From: Herpetosiphonaceae bacterium
GTDB taxonomy: Bacteria; Chloroflexota; Chloroflexia; Chloroflexales; Kallotenuaceae
Assembly: GCA_013821605.1 (NCBI GenBank)
Contig: JACDGP010000004.1
Span: forward strand, 1 to 64,000
Direction: 5' to 3'
DNA length: 64,000 bases
A program made the translations under genes and the position numbers. The notes beneath the pieces were generated by a model. The model did not search any database and had not been told where the DNA came from. It worked only from the letters and a program-made list of their open reading frames with translations. Positions 55,631-63,489 of the stretch are shown one piece after another (within the stretch, counting starts at the first letter, position 1; every line of letters starts with the position of its first letter).

Positions 55631-55861
55631 CTAGTGGTTGGCGGTGCGGAATGCTGCAACTTCCGCACGTAGCTTTCGCACCGTCGTGGGAACACCAGAA
55701 ATAACCAGCACAGCCAGAAACCCATCAAGCAGCCTGTTTCCCAATGACGATGTCAGAAGTGCATCGCGCAGGAGGTAGGCAGTGGTGACCACAAATACGA
55801 GCGTTATCACTGCAAACCAGACGATCCGCTTCTTACTCCTCTCGACCTGTGGTGTCATCAC
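55631..55861 (-). CDS. Small membrane protein with two helices
   Basis: The 76-residue protein has hydrophobic segments near residues 12-30 and 42-58, with a charged tail TVRKLRAEVAAFRTANH. GGAGG lies six bases before the ATG. I do not recognise it. It precedes the RraA-like gene on the same strand. Confidence 0.6.
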   Translation of the reverse strand: MMTPQVERSKKRIVWFAVITLVFVVTTAYLLRDALLTSSLGNRLLDGFLAVLVISGVPTTVRKLRAEVAAFRTANH

Positions 55862-56327
55862 GTGCCTCCTTGCAATCCTAAGTATACTGCTCTCCGCTAA
55901 CCACTTATTAGTGTCCCACAGCTTGCCTCTATTTCGTTGTGCCTCTTTGGCTCAGTCGTATGCATGGTCGTTAGCCAACACTTCTTATAAGTTTCGTTAG
56001 AAGAAGTACTTGCTAGTTAATAGATAGTGCCAATCGCTGCAATCCTATTGGAGCATGTGCACACCGCTGTCCATGGCCTGCAGGGGCGGTCCGCCATCTT
56101 GCTAGGGCTGTGACTGTTTCTTGGCTAGCGGGGCACAACTTGGCGCGAGGACAAGGAATGCGCAACAGAACATGACTATGCACAGGTATTGCTTGCTATA
56201 CATGATGCTCCCTCTCCAGCAGAAGTATGATGCCATATAATAGTTCCCATGGGCATTATAAACATGCTGTGTGCGAACAGGTGAGTGCGGAGCTCGGTAT
56301 CATCGATTATAGCGAAGGGGCTAGCAA
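55862..56327. other. Gene-poor region between small membrane protein and dehydratase genes
   Basis: These 466 bases carry only the short lipoprotein-like ORF annotated separately and, close to 56328, the ribosome site GGGG before the dehydratase ATG. The stretch 55900-56030 is AT-rich and without convincing frames. Confidence 0.5.
56102..56203 (-). CDS. Truncated lipoprotein signal-peptide ORF
   Basis: On the minus strand an ATG preceded by GAGAGGGAG begins a 33-residue peptide: MYSKQY, a hydrophobic core LCIVMFCCAFLVL and the lipobox-like APSC, then APLAKKQSQP and a TAG. Reading on past that TAG in frame gives 18 more sense codons before another stop. It is either a tiny lipoprotein or, more likely, the start of a decayed lipoprotein gene. 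Confidence 0.4.
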   Translation of the reverse strand: MYSKQYLCIVMFCCAFLVLAPSCAPLAKKQSQP

Positions 56328-57518
56328 ATGAAAATTACGGATCTGAAGACCACTATTTTGGGGCAACATCCTATCATCCGTATCACAACCGATGAAGGCA
56401 TTAGTGGCCTAGGACAGGTCGAGTCGTATAAGCCGTACCTCAGACCCCACATTAATTTCTATAAAGAGCATATTGTTGGCGAGGATCCTACCAACGTCGC
56501 GCGGGTGATGCTCAAGATTCGTAACCTTGGTGCCTTCAAGCCGTGGGGCAGTGCTGTGAGCGCGATTGAGATGGCACTCTGGGATATCGCGGGCAAAGCT
56601 GCGGGCATTCCCGTGTATAAGTTGCTCGGAGGTAAGGTCCGCGACCGCGTCCGGGTCTATAACGGCGCAGTCCGGTTCCCCATGGCTGGCTATTCACCCG
56701 AGGATTACGCCGAAAATATGGCAAAGATGAAGGCCGCAAAGGAAGGTTTTACGATCATCAAGCAATCGATCGGCTTCCACAGTCCGATGGTTAGCGAGGT
56801 GCCTAATTTTTGGTATGGTGAGCCACAGACGGGCGGCCGCCATCCTCACCGTGGCTTGGTGACTGAGCGCGGGTTGAAGCATGTAATTGCGTGTGTTGAG
56901 GCCATGAAACAGGTCTTAGGAGACGAGATCGGGCTCGCGTTGGACTGCGGTCCGGGCTGGATGGTTCCCGACGCGATAAAGCTGGCTAAGGCATTGGAGC
57001 CGCTGAACCTGATGTGGCTGGAGGATCTCCTGACAGGCGACTACACGCCATATGTACAGTCCGATCTCTATCGCGAGGTGACGCAGAGTACATCGACGCC
57101 GATCCACACGGGCGAACAGATTTATCTGCGGCAGAACTTTAAAGAACTGATCGAGCGCAAAGCAGTGAATATTGTCGGTCCGGATCCTTGCGATGTCGGT
57201 GGTATCGCCGAGTTGAAATGGATTGCCGAATACGCGGACCTCCATGGTATCTTGATGGCTCCCCACGGCACCGGCAACGGTCTAATCGGATTGGCAGCAC
57301 TCGTACAGGTTGCCGCAACCCTGCCCCAGAACTATATCGCCTTTGAATATCCAATTGGGAACACCGACTGGTGGTACGAGATTGTCGAAGGATTGCCGAA
57401 CCCGATCGTCAAAGACGGCTTCATCGAGGTCTGGGATAAACCAGGCATGGGGTTAGAGCTTAATCCTCAAGCGGCCAAGCACTACTTGCCTGCGGGCGAT
57501 GAGGATTTTTTCGACTGA
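56328..57518 (+). CDS. Enolase-superfamily sugar-acid dehydratase (galactonate-dehydratase-like)
   Basis: The 396-residue MR/MLE protein has AIEMALWDIAGKAAGIPVYKLLGG, the first metal ligand in LALDCGPGW, WLEDLL, HTGEQIY, DPCDVGG and MAPHGTGN, where the His is the catalytic acid. The base Lys lies in FTIIKQSIG. The pattern is that of galactonate-dehydratase-like acid-sugar dehydratases or cycloisomerases. It differs from the rhamnonate-type enzyme at 8.9 kb, so the window encodes two acid-sugar routes. It stands alone, tail to tail with the YdeI-like gene. Confidence 0.86.
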   Translation: MKITDLKTTILGQHPIIRITTDEGISGLGQVESYKPYLRPHINFYKEHIVGEDPTNVARVMLKIRNLGAFKPWGSAVSAIEMALWDIAGKAAGIPVYKLLGGKVRDRVRVYNGAVRFPMAGYSPEDYAENMAKMKAAKEGFTIIKQSIGFHSPMVSEVPNFWYGEPQTGGRHPHRGLVTERGLKHVIACVEAMKQVLGDEIGLALDCGPGWMVPDAIKLAKALEPLNLMWLEDLLTGDYTPYVQSDLYREVTQSTSTPIHTGEQIYLRQNFKELIERKAVNIVGPDPCDVGGIAELKWIAEYADLHGILMAPHGTGNGLIGLAALVQVAATLPQNYIAFEYPIGNTDWWYEIVEGLPNPIVKDGFIEVWDKPGMGLELNPQAAKHYLPAGDEDFFD

Positions 57519-57538
57519 TTGCTAGACGTAGCGCTCAA

Positions 57539-58114
57539 TCACTCGGGCTTAGTCTGCCGTGTTAGCGAGCGTATGGTTCGGCCCTGCCCAGAGTCTTCGA
57601 TCAGCGTAGCAAGCCGCTTGAGCTTGGTTTCTTCTTTTTTCGCGCTGATGACCCACCAGATGGCAGTCCGGCGATACCAGGGAGGCTGGGCTTGAAAGAA
57701 ATCCCAGGCTCCTTGGTTAGCACGAAATTGTTGCTCATACTCCACACTCAACTCAGCGCTTGTTTGTTCATAGGCGTAGATGGCGGACTTTTCCGGGGTG
57801 CGTTCCGCAAATGCTTTGAGACCGGCAGGCTGCATTCGTCCCAGACTGGAGAGTTCCTCGACACGTTGGATGTTAACAGCACTCCATATGCTCCGTCGTT
57901 TTCGTGGCGTGAAGCGAATGGTGTAACTTACGTTATCAATGCCTTTGCGTATGCCATCAATCCAGCCAAAGCACAGGGCTTCGTCTACCGCTTCGGGCCA
58001 GGTGATGCTGGGCTTGCCAGAGCCTTTTTTATAAAATCCGACCCACAACTCCTCGCTTGTGGCATGCTGCACTTCAAACCATCTTCGGAAGTCAGCGGGG
58101 GTTGCGAAGAACAT
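57539..58114 (-). CDS. YdeI/OmpD-associated family protein
   Basis: The 191-residue protein matches the YdeI family: FRRWFEVQHATSEELWVGFYKKGSG, WPEAVDEALCFGWIDGI and IRFTPRKRRSIWSAVNIQRV, with a C-terminal helical YdeI tail. The function is unknown; some members affect resistance to polymyxin or bacteriocins. An ATG 17 codons upstream overlaps the preceding gene's stop; the ATG used here has AAGGA at eleven bases. Confidence 0.84.
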   Translation of the reverse strand: MFFATPADFRRWFEVQHATSEELWVGFYKKGSGKPSITWPEAVDEALCFGWIDGIRKGIDNVSYTIRFTPRKRRSIWSAVNIQRVEELSSLGRMQPAGLKAFAERTPEKSAIYAYEQTSAELSVEYEQQFRANQGAWDFFQAQPPWYRRTAIWWVISAKKEETKLKRLATLIEDSGQGRTIRSLTRQTKPE

Positions 58115-58149
58115 AGAATTTGTCGATCCTTGGATCTTATCGGTCAAGA

Positions 58150-58692
58150 TTATACCTTTTTCCACAACTGCTGCGATGGCACACGGAGAGCGCGGTTGAA
58201 CTTACTCGAAGAATTTTCCCAGGCAATGATCATCGTTAACTCGATCAGGGCATCGTCATCATAGACATCGCGTAGGCGTGCAAATAAGGCGTCACTGACA
58301 TCGCGGCCCGTGATGGTCATACAATCGGCATACTCGAGACTTAGACGTTCCACCTCGGTATAGAGCGGGCTGCTGGCGTACTGGGGGAGAGCCACGAGCT
58401 TCTCATCTGATACCCCTAAGGCACTGCCAACGGCAGCATTAATGTCCTGTCAAAACTCACAGCCATTCAAGGCTGCTACCCGCCGGTTGATCAATGCTTG
58501 TAACGCGCTATCGATCAAGCCGGACGAGTCAATGCCGGTCCACATCGTGCGGACACCGCGAAAGATCGTGGGGCAGCGGGCATAAAGCAGGTGGTTGAGG
58601 AGCGGTGCGCCCCACTGCTTGACCTGGGCCTGAAATACTGCGTGGATAGGGCCAGCAACGTGATCGGGGTCTACTCCGTCAATACGGGCCAT
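58150..58692 (-). CDS. Carboxymuconolactone decarboxylase/AhpD-like protein, candidate selenoprotein (in-frame TGA)
   Basis: Two adjacent frames in the same phase are interrupted by one TGA (58452-58450). Read through, they give a 180-residue carboxymuconolactone decarboxylase-family protein: MARIDGVDPDHV, LINRRVAALNGCEF, then TGA at codon 81, then QDINAAVG, and DDDALIELTMIIAWENSSSKFN to the end. In relatives the codon after GCEF is the second Cys of the redox CxxC, the peroxidatic Cys in AhpD. So TGA stands exactly where selenocysteine would. A hairpin with a GTT loop follows 18 bases later. AAGGAG lies nine bases before the ATG. If selenocysteine is not used, this is a gene broken by one nonsense change. 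Confidence 0.7.
58422..58438 (-). promoter_or_regulatory. Candidate bacterial SECIS hairpin
   Basis: In mRNA sense, TGCTGCC pairs with GGCAGTG around the loop GTT (58431-58429). Five pairs are Watson-Crick and two are G-U. The loop begins 19 bases after the TGA, within the 16-37-base spacing known for bacterial SECIS elements, and its first base is G, as the known consensus requires. The stem is short, so chance folding is possible. Confidence 0.45.
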
Positions 58693-58820
58693 GGCGTGTA
58701 GGCTCCTTACTATAAAAGTTATTGCTTGATGCCGCAAGTGTAGCATAGCAATCCTGTCCTTGAAAGCGGTTACACTTGTAGGGCAGCGTTTATGACTGAC
58801 ACGACAAAAAGGAGTTAGAA

Positions 58821-59153
58821 ATGGCGACGACCGGAGTGCAGATCGAGCAACTCAAGGCCGGGAGCGGCGCGAAGCCGCAGACGGGTGATATGGTGCAGGT
58901 GCACTACACGGGTTGGCTGACGGACGGCAAAAAATTCGATAGCTCAGTTGATCGTGGCAAACCCTTTGAGTTCAAGCTGGGCGCAGGCCAGGTGATTAAG
59001 GGTTGGGACGAGGGCGTGGCGACGATGCATATCGGCGAAAAAGCGCGCCTGACGATTCCGCCGGAGTTGGGCTATGGTGCGCGCGGAGCCGGAGGAGTGA
59101 TTCCACCCAATGCGACGCTCGTGTTCGAGGTCGAATTACTCGGCGTGAAGTAG
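58821..59153 (+). CDS. FKBP-type peptidyl-prolyl isomerase
   Basis: The 110-residue protein is one FKBP domain: [64 protein letters not shown]. Active-site aromatics (Tyr, Phe, Trp) are kept. It has no signal peptide or extra domains. GGAG lies seven bases before the ATG, and a hairpin terminator follows. It is divergent from the candidate selenoprotein gene. Confidence 0.95.
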   Translation: MATTGVQIEQLKAGSGAKPQTGDMVQVHYTGWLTDGKKFDSSVDRGKPFEFKLGAGQVIKGWDEGVATMHIGEKARLTIPPELGYGARGAGGVIPPNATLVFEVELLGVK

Positions 59154-59185
59154 GAACTCTCCCCGCAACACGTCCATGAGCAGAC

Positions 59186-59218
59186 AAGGTACCCACAGTG
59201 GCTGGCCGTGGGTACCTT
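59186..59218 (+). terminator. Hairpin terminator after the FKBP gene
   Basis: AAGGTACCCAC (59186-59196) and GTGGGTACCTT (59208-59218) form a perfect 11-bp stem. The GTG of an upstream start for the next gene lies inside it, which argues for the later ATG. No long T-run follows. Confidence 0.65.
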
Positions 59219-59237
59219 AGGGAAAGATGCTAACGCG

Positions 59238-60149
59238 ATGGAAGTGATCGATGCCGCCCTAACTGCAACGCTCTTGCCGTACCCGGCCTTAACGCAGGCG
59301 TTGTATGACATGCTACTAACGAAGCGTGTCGGTCGCGCAACAGCACCACAACGTACCGTACTATCGATCGATGATGGTGGGAGTTTGCTGCTGATGCCGG
59401 CCACCTCGTCGGAGCTTATGATCGTTAAACTGGTGACGGTGCATCCCCAGAATGATGTGCACGATCTACCCCGCGTCCAAGCAACGCTGCTGGTGCTTGA
59501 CGCACGGACGGGTCGCCGTCTGTATCTGTTAGATGGGGAAACGGCGACGGCACGCCGTACTGCTGCACTTTCGCTGCTTGCGGCGAAGCGACTTGTGCCA
59601 ACTTGTAATGGGATATTGCTGATTATCGGTGCTGGTATTCAAGCCCGCGCTCATCTTGAGGCATTTGCTCAGGGCTTCGACCTTCAGGAGGCGTATATTG
59701 CGTCCCGCACGTTGGCGAGCGCGCAACGGCTGGCCAGCCAGGCTCAGCAACTGGGTGTCGTGGCACATGTGACCAGTTCACCATCCGAGGTCCTCAGGGA
59801 TGCGACACTGATTGTTACGGCGACAACCAGTGTCGAACCTGTGGTTACGAATGATGTGCATCCGGATGCGTTCGTTGCCGCGGTTGGTGCTTACCGTCCT
59901 GATATGGCGGAATTGCCGGCGGAGTTGGTGCGTCGCTCTACGCTCTATGTCGATACGCTAGAAGGGGCACAAGCAGAGGCGGGCGATCTGCTCCGGGCTG
60001 GGGTGAATTGGGCCAATGTAACGCCGCTGGAGCAGATCATTGACCAGCCGCCATCAGTGCGCAGGGGGCCGATCATCTTTAAGAGTGTTGGTCATGCCCT
60101 ATGGGATTTGGCAGCTGCGGAGGTTGTGCATCGTAGCAGGACGCGCTAA
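59238..60149 (+). CDS. Ornithine cyclodeaminase/mu-crystallin-family protein
   Basis: The 303-residue protein has the family's N-terminal substrate domain and the NAD-binding segment ILLIIGAGIQARAHLEAF. RTLASAQRLASQAQQ, DATLIVTATTSVEPVV and AVGAYRPDMAELP follow, as in the ornithine-cyclodeaminase/delta1-pyrroline reductase/alanine dehydrogenase group. LLLMPATS and ARRTAALSLLAAKRL match substrate-binding stretches. Its stop overlaps the opposing SolA-like stop by four bases. The reaction is unknown. Confidence 0.87.
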   Translation: MEVIDAALTATLLPYPALTQALYDMLLTKRVGRATAPQRTVLSIDDGGSLLLMPATSSELMIVKLVTVHPQNDVHDLPRVQATLLVLDARTGRRLYLLDGETATARRTAALSLLAAKRLVPTCNGILLIIGAGIQARAHLEAFAQGFDLQEAYIASRTLASAQRLASQAQQLGVVAHVTSSPSEVLRDATLIVTATTSVEPVVTNDVHPDAFVAAVGAYRPDMAELPAELVRRSTLYVDTLEGAQAEAGDLLRAGVNWANVTPLEQIIDQPPSVRRGPIIFKSVGHALWDLAAAEVVHRSRTR

Positions 60150-61339
60150 GGGGAAGCGCCCTTGAAGCGGGCGAACTGAAAGCTGCTTATGTCAATCGTG
60201 CTCGTGCCGGTCGTGACTAATTCCGCAAGGATCTCGCCTACTGCCGCAGAATGTTTGAAGCCGTGGCCGGAGCATGGCGACGCGATAATGACATTGGGGA
60301 AGTGCGGAAGGCGGTCGATCACAAAGCCATGGTCAGGAGTCACCGTGTACAGGCAGGAGACAGACTTGATGGCACGGGGACCAATGCCGCGCAGGTGCGG
60401 CGCAACGGCGTGGTGATAGATGTGCTCTAGCTCTGGGGTCGTTACAGTGCGGTCACTGGTTTCCGCCGTCGTCAGGTCATGGTAGTGTTCAGTGCCGACT
60501 TTGATGCCGCCGTGCGGTCCGTCGATGGCAGGGAAGCCATAGATGAGGTCGTCAGGGCCGTCACCGAAGATCCAGATATAGATCGGAAAGTTGTCCGGGA
60601 GATACGGCGCAATCTCAGCCGGAAGCTCAAACCAGGAGACCACCTGACGGAAGATTTGAAACGAGCGGGCGTACGATGGTGCGAGAAATTCGGGAAGCCA
60701 GGCACCGGCGGAGATGATGATTTGTTCGGCCGTATATGACCCACGGACCGTTCTTACCGACCCTACATCACCAGAGGCAGCGGGCGTGATCTCTAGCACC
60801 CGTTCGTTCAATTGCACCGCAGCCCCAAGCTGGCGTGCTAGCGCGATTTGCGCTGCAACACACCGTTCTGGCCGAAGAAAGCCGGCACCAGGCTCGAAAT
60901 AGCCGGTCTCATTACCCTGCAGAATGAACGAGCCGAAGCGGCGGCGGATCTCCGCCGTTGACAGGAGTTCGTGAGCAATCCCGTATTTCTGAGCAAGCGC
61001 GATAGTGTTGTTGAGAAATCCCGTGGCACCATGCCACGCTGCCGTCCTCTCAGGGCCGCTCATAATCAGACCACCAGTAATGGTCAAGAGACTCTGGCCG
61101 GTCGCCTGCTCGATCTCTCGCCATAGTTCATGGGAGCGAAGGACGAGGGGGATATAGGCTTCACCCTCGACTACGGCCCGACGAGTGATACGACTATCGC
61201 CATGGATCGAGCCATAGGTGTGGGGCGGCGAGAAGCGGTCAAGGCCTAGAACACGACAGCCACGTTTTGCAAGCTGATAGACGGCCGCGCTGCCCATCGC
61301 GCCGAGGCCCACGACAATCGCATCATAATCATTGGTCAA
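60146..61339 (-). CDS. SolA/MSOX-type FAD amine oxidase (N-methyl-tryptophan oxidase-like)
   Basis: The 397-residue flavoprotein has the dinucleotide motif VVGLGAMGSAAVYQLAKRG, FSPPHTYGSIHGDSRITR, a mid-protein FAD domain and SPCSGHGFKHSAAVG, where the Cys binds FAD covalently in monomeric sarcosine and N-methyltryptophan oxidases. It probably oxidises an N-methyl amino acid to aldehyde, amine and H2O2. The ATG overlaps the preceding gene's stop by four bases (ATGA). Confidence 0.88.
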   Translation of the reverse strand: MTNDYDAIVVGLGAMGSAAVYQLAKRGCRVLGLDRFSPPHTYGSIHGDSRITRRAVVEGEAYIPLVLRSHELWREIEQATGQSLLTITGGLIMSGPERTAAWHGATGFLNNTIALAQKYGIAHELLSTAEIRRRFGSFILQGNETGYFEPGAGFLRPERCVAAQIALARQLGAAVQLNERVLEITPAASGDVGSVRTVRGSYTAEQIIISAGAWLPEFLAPSYARSFQIFRQVVSWFELPAEIAPYLPDNFPIYIWIFGDGPDDLIYGFPAIDGPHGGIKVGTEHYHDLTTAETSDRTVTTPELEHIYHHAVAPHLRGIGPRAIKSVSCLYTVTPDHGFVIDRLPHFPNVIIASPCSGHGFKHSAAVGEILAELVTTGTSTIDISSFQFARFKGASP

Positions 61340-62667
61340 GCCGGTCCACCACCGCCACGCACGATGACATCATTGACCTCGCTTGCCACTGCCGCTGCCG
61401 GCTTTGCCGCCACCAGATCATTGAACAGCGGCAGATGGCCCGTCCGTAACGCTTGCTCGGCATACAAGAACATCGCGGCTGACCAAGCTTGTTGTGCATA
61501 GCCCATGGGCTGGCCCCGCTCGCCGTGGAGCCATTCGTTGAACTCCCATTCCCCATCCAATCCCTGATGGTTCGCCAGGGCCAGTGAGTCTAGAAGCTGT
61601 TCTGCTAGCGGAGTCCAGCCCTGGCTCACGAGGGCCGCAACATGAAAGCCACCGATCATCGGCCAGATGCCGCCGTTATGATATTGGTGCGGCAAGTTGA
61701 GATTGCGGCTGCGGTAGTAGTCACGCCAATCGCGCTCGCCCGGATAAATCGGTGGATAGATCGCTTTCGTGGGGTACGGTTCTGCCATGCCCACTTGTTG
61801 CATGTAACGCAGAATATGCGTGGCACGATGGCGGTCGGCAACTCCGGTCAGGATCGCCAACAAATTACCCAGACTATCACACCAATCGCCATATTCGCGA
61901 AAGGCAACCCAGGGCAGGTAGAAGGGGCGACTAGAGATGGTGCCGATATTGTGGTAGACCATGAACCATTCTAAGCGGATCGCCTTCAGGCGGTCCAAAT
62001 GCTCGGCAAAATGATCGGAGACCCAGCAGCGGTCGATCCACATCAGCAGATTCAGCCGCTCATGAATACCGGCCGCGTCCACCACGGGTTGATGCTTGAT
62101 CGTTGCGGGCGCGGCATGTACTGCCAACTCTTGGAAGGCCAGCACGGCAGCATAATACAGGACATTGTCATACAGGGTGTTGTAATGGACGGCTAACAAG
62201 TCCATCCAGTTGCCGGCCTCTGGTACCTCAAGCAGGCCGCAGGCATTCATATCCTGGTATTCCAGCCAGACGATCGCTTGCGCAATGGATGACCAGTGCC
62301 GCTCCAAAAAGGCGTGGTCGCCTGTTTGTTTGAAATACAGATAATGACCAAGTATGAACCACAAGTTCGAATCGACCGCACCAGCATTTTCGGTACTCAC
62401 GGATCCGGAGTCAGGGTTCACATTGAGCTGGATCAGGCCGAGGGCAGACTGGTGAATGCCCATGATCTCAAGCGAAGCGCGACCGGCACGCATTAACTCT
62501 GCATCGCCACTCGCAACAGCCCCCAGAAATGTGATGACGCTGTCGCGAGCCCAGGTCTGTGGGTAGCCTGCTGCCAAGCTAGAGGCACGAAAGCCATAGG
62601 GTGTGGCACACGCATGCAGAATCGTAAGCGCCCGTTCGCGGGCTTGCTCAATGGTGATACGAGGCAT
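61336..62667 (-). CDS. Six-hairpin glycosidase (amylo-1,6-glucosidase/GH100-like)
   Basis: The 443-residue protein has (alpha/alpha)6 features: YPQTWARDSVITFLGAVAS, the acidic SVSTENAGAVDSNLWFILGH, PEAGNWMDLLAVHYNTLYDN and a late HQYHNGGIWPMIGGFHVA. The pattern is like neutral invertases and debranching-enzyme C-terminal domains. The Asp and Glu expected as catalytic residues occur in WARDS and in the NWMD and WEFNEW segments, but I cannot assign them. No signal peptide is seen. It is translationally coupled to the SolA-like gene, an unusual pairing. Confidence 0.82.
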   Translation of the reverse strand: MPRITIEQARERALTILHACATPYGFRASSLAAGYPQTWARDSVITFLGAVASGDAELMRAGRASLEIMGIHQSALGLIQLNVNPDSGSVSTENAGAVDSNLWFILGHYLYFKQTGDHAFLERHWSSIAQAIVWLEYQDMNACGLLEVPEAGNWMDLLAVHYNTLYDNVLYYAAVLAFQELAVHAAPATIKHQPVVDAAGIHERLNLLMWIDRCWVSDHFAEHLDRLKAIRLEWFMVYHNIGTISSRPFYLPWVAFREYGDWCDSLGNLLAILTGVADRHRATHILRYMQQVGMAEPYPTKAIYPPIYPGERDWRDYYRSRNLNLPHQYHNGGIWPMIGGFHVAALVSQGWTPLAEQLLDSLALANHQGLDGEWEFNEWLHGERGQPMGYAQQAWSAAMFLYAEQALRTGHLPLFNDLVAAKPAAAVASEVNDVIVRGGGGPA

Positions 62668-62685
62668 ACCAGGCGCTCCTTGTAT

Positions 62686-63414
62686 TTAGCTGTGGAGCAG
62701 CGCTGAGGCTGTCAGCTCCGCTAAACGCAGCCGCTGCTGACCGTTCGCATCAAAGTTAGCAGAATCGAGCCACTGCTCGAAGGCCCTTTGGAGGGCCGAC
62801 CATTCTTGATCGATCATCGCAAACCAGGCAGTATCCCGATTACGGCCTTTGTAGACTGTGGCCTGGCGGAAGATGCCTTCAAAGGAAAAGCCCAAGCGTT
62901 GGGCCGCCGCCCGCGAACGGGCATTCAAGGCATCACACTTCCACTCATAGCGGCGGTAGCCAAGGGCAAAGGCGCGCTGCATCATCAGATACATGGCTTC
63001 GGTCGCCGCCTGTGTGCGTTGTAAGGCGGGCGCGTAGGCAATGTGACCCACTTCAATCGAGCCACTGGCAGGTGTGATCCGTAGGTAGCTCGCGACGCCA
63101 ACGGCACGGCTGGTAGACAGGTCAACAATAGCATGGAAGAACGGATCATCGCCCGGGCACGTGCGTTGTAGCCAAGCGACATACTGGTCCAGGTCGGCGA
63201 AAGGGCCATAGGCGAGATAAGTCCACATACGCTGTTCAGTATCAGCACTATTCGCCACGTAAAGATCAGGCGCATGGCGGTCGACATCCAGCGGTTCGAC
63301 TCGACAATACCGTCCTTCCATGGGCTCGCGCGGTGGGTAGGGCGGTGGCAGCCAATTGGGCAGCGCAGGACCGGTGGGCTGGCCGAGATTATTGAGTGTG
63401 GTCTTCATCATCAT
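62686..63414 (-). CDS. GNAT-family N-acetyltransferase (RimJ/RimL type)
   Basis: The 242-residue protein has the RimJ/RimL-type GNAT pattern: GRYCRVEPLDVDRHAPDLY, IEVGHIAYAPALQRTQAATEAMYLMM (acetyl-CoA pyrophosphate loop region QRTQAATEA), LNARSRAAAQRLGFSFEG. The frame is open about 120 codons upstream, antisense to the next gene, and that part is taken as non-coding; the start is one of three consecutive ATGs at 63408-63414. The substrate is unknown. Confidence 0.87.
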   Translation of the reverse strand: MMMKTTLNNLGQPTGPALPNWLPPPYPPREPMEGRYCRVEPLDVDRHAPDLYVANSADTEQRMWTYLAYGPFADLDQYVAWLQRTCPGDDPFFHAIVDLSTSRAVGVASYLRITPASGSIEVGHIAYAPALQRTQAATEAMYLMMQRAFALGYRRYEWKCDALNARSRAAAQRLGFSFEGIFRQATVYKGRNRDTAWFAMIDQEWSALQRAFEQWLDSANFDANGQQRLRLAELTASALLHS

Positions 63415-63489
63415 GTTTCCATGCAGACTAGCACGAACGTCAAGTCGATGGGGTGATGTACAATAGGGCCACCTGAGCGGGAGGTGCCC

